Below, piece by piece: positions 20,677-21,886 of a stretch of 21,886 bases of DNA (positions within the stretch are counted from its first letter, which is position 1; every line of letters begins with the position of its first letter). The notes beneath the pieces were generated by a model. The model was not told the origin of the DNA and did not search any database. It was given only the letters and a program-made list of their open reading frames with translations. Origin of the DNA: Deinococcus sp. GTDB lineage: Bacteria; Deinococcota; Deinococci; Deinococcales; Deinococcaceae. Location: contig JAQBPF010000508.1 in the NCBI GenBank assembly GCA_028287665.1, positions 1 to 21,886 on the forward strand. Direction: 5' to 3'. The position numbers and the translations under genes were made by a program.

Positions 20677-21886
20677 ATGACGACCCATACCCCCAAGCCA
20701 GCACCGGACGCCACTCCGCTGACGCCTGCCTTTCAGGCTCCAGCTCCACTCGAAAGCGTGACCCTCAGTGGCCCGGACCTGGGGACCGTCAACATGAATT
20801 TTGTGGGGGCACCCACCGAGGCCGACCCTGTTGTTCCGGGTCCAGAGCAGAATGCAGAGCAGGGCACCGAACCGGCCTCCGGCGCAACGCTGAATCCCTA
20901 CGAGGCTGCCCTGCCCCGCCCCGATCCTCTGAGCGCCGAGCAATTTATGCCCGTGCTGCCGCCGGATCAGTACGCAACCTTTCTGAACGATCTGAAGGAT
21001 GAACTTACCCTGGTGGCCGACCCGCCCGCCCGCAGCCTGCTGACCAAACGCGCCCGGATTCTGGCGCTGAATGTGGAGCAATACCGGGTGAACCACGCCC
21101 TGGCCCGCCAAACCCTCACGCGGGTGCTGGCCGAGACGGGCGTGGGGGTCCGCGATTCATGGGCGCGGCAGGACGAACACCTGCGCTTTATGAATGCGGC
21201 CAGCGGCGGCGTGGAGCACGAATACACCCGCGCCACCGAGGCCATCGAGCAGGCGCGGCAACTGCGGTTTGATGCCCTGGCCGAGTACGGCGCGCAGCCC
21301 GATACGCTCAGTGCCGAGGGCTTTTATCAGCAGCAGGCCTTGGCCGATCTGGCCCGCGAAGGCCACCCGATTCGCCCGCCCGAACAGCAGACGGGCAGCA
21401 AGCGCGTGTTCAACGGATTCGCCGTCTTCAGCAAATTTTTTGTGGGTGTGATCAGCGGCGTCAGCATCAATCTGCTGTTTAACCCGGAAAGTCGCCTGTA
21501 CCTGACCGTTATTGCCCTGACCGCCGGGATCATGTTCAGTGTGCTGCTGCTGTGGTTGGTCGACGAGCTGGCTTACCGCGCCAAAATGGCCGTCAGCACA
21601 CCGGGGATGGGCCGCCCCGCCGCCTATATCGGGGGAATTCTGGCCGTCAGCGTGCTGTATCTGGGCGTGGAAGGCTACCTGAACTGGGACGGCATTCTGC
21701 GCGTGACCCAGCAGATCGCCGCCAATGCCGCGCAGCAGGGGCAGCTGACCGATCTGAGCACCACCACCGATACCAACGCCGTGCCTCAGCATTGGTCGCT
21801 GCTGGCCTTTACGATGTCGCTGGTGGCGATGGCCGTGGGAGCCGCGCTGCTGCAGGGCCGCGAACGCGCCCGCACCGTGCTGGAGC
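20677..21886 (+). CDS. Multi-helix membrane protein, hypothetical, partial (runs off the right edge)
   Basis: The frame opens at the ATG at 20677, one base after the VWA-like stop (TGAGATG), and stays open for 403 codons to the window end. I do not recognise the family. Residues 1 to about 90 are Pro/Ala-rich and probably disordered. Residues 95-235 are charged and helical (LNDLKDELTLVADPPARSLL, then a run rich in Q, E and R), possibly a coiled coil. Four hydrophobic helices follow: about 246-268, 274-297, 315-335 and 373-392. A short soluble loop rich in Gln, Thr and Asn (344-371) precedes the fourth. There is no signal peptide, so the large N-terminal part is probably cytoplasmic. The tight coupling suggests a membrane partner for the exported VWA protein. 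Confidence 0.8.
   Translation, partial: MTTHTPKPAPDATPLTPAFQAPAPLESVTLSGPDLGTVNMNFVGAPTEADPVVPGPEQNAEQGTEPASGATLNPYEAALPRPDPLSAEQFMPVLPPDQYATFLNDLKDELTLVADPPARSLLTKRARILALNVEQYRVNHALARQTLTRVLAETGVGVRDSWARQDEHLRFMNAASGGVEHEYTRATEAIEQARQLRFDALAEYGAQPDTLSAEGFYQQQALADLAREGHPIRPPEQQTGSKRVFNGFAVFSKFFVGVISGVSINLLFNPESRLYLTVIALTAGIMFSVLLLWLVDELAYRAKMAVSTPGMGRPAAYIGGILAVSVLYLGVEGYLNWDGILRVTQQIAANAAQQGQLTDLSTTTDTNAVPQHWSLLAFTMSLVAMAVGAALLQGRERARTVLE

Overview
The window looks like a piece of a Deinococcus chromosome (Deinococcus-Thermus phylum). It is GC-rich and densely coded. The IspG iron-sulfur ligands sit at exactly the residue numbers I recall for the Thermus enzyme. The asp23-nusB-folD order is present, and several genes carry a TANNNT -10 box 5-9 bases before the start codon, the leaderless arrangement known to be common in Deinococcus. 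I see no rRNA, tRNA, CRISPR, insertion sequence, prophage or clear sign of transfer, so most of the window is ordinary core genome.

Layout. (1) 1-4.1 kb, minus strand: a partial DUF7710-like gene overlapping ispG by 4 bases, then two tandem BMP/PnrA-family solute-binding proteins. (2) 4.1-7.5 kb: a 409-base non-coding divergent region, a plus-strand GH13 maltodextrin-type glycosidase, a minus-strand P-loop kinase whose last codons lie in a palindromic repeat, and a small plus-strand hypothetical gene. (3) 7.6-12.2 kb, minus strand: a divergent PAP2 (YuiD-like) membrane protein, the asp23-nusB-folD operon with two 4-base overlaps, and ligA. (4) 12.4-13.6 kb, plus strand: a third BMP protein with a clear -10 box, Shine-Dalgarno sequence and terminator. 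(5) 13.7-16.9 kb, minus strand: a polar amino acid ABC permease, its binding protein with a good promoter, and a UgpC/MsiK-type sugar ABC ATPase. (6) 17.35-21.9 kb, plus strand: a small one-helix membrane protein, a class A penicillin-binding protein, a secreted VWA-like protein and a large membrane protein that runs off the window.

How the parts fit. Transport is the main theme: three BMP proteins, an amino acid permease/binding protein pair without its ATPase, and a sugar ATPase without its permeases. All of these must use partners encoded elsewhere. The glycosidase would process the maltodextrins that a UgpC/MsiK-driven importer could bring in. The least understood part is the envelope cluster from 17.35 kb. 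There, a class A PBP with an intact transpeptidase triad but altered transglycosylase motifs lies upstream of a VWA/MIDAS-like exported protein and an uncharacterised multi-helix membrane protein. If the window holds something new, this is the best place to look.
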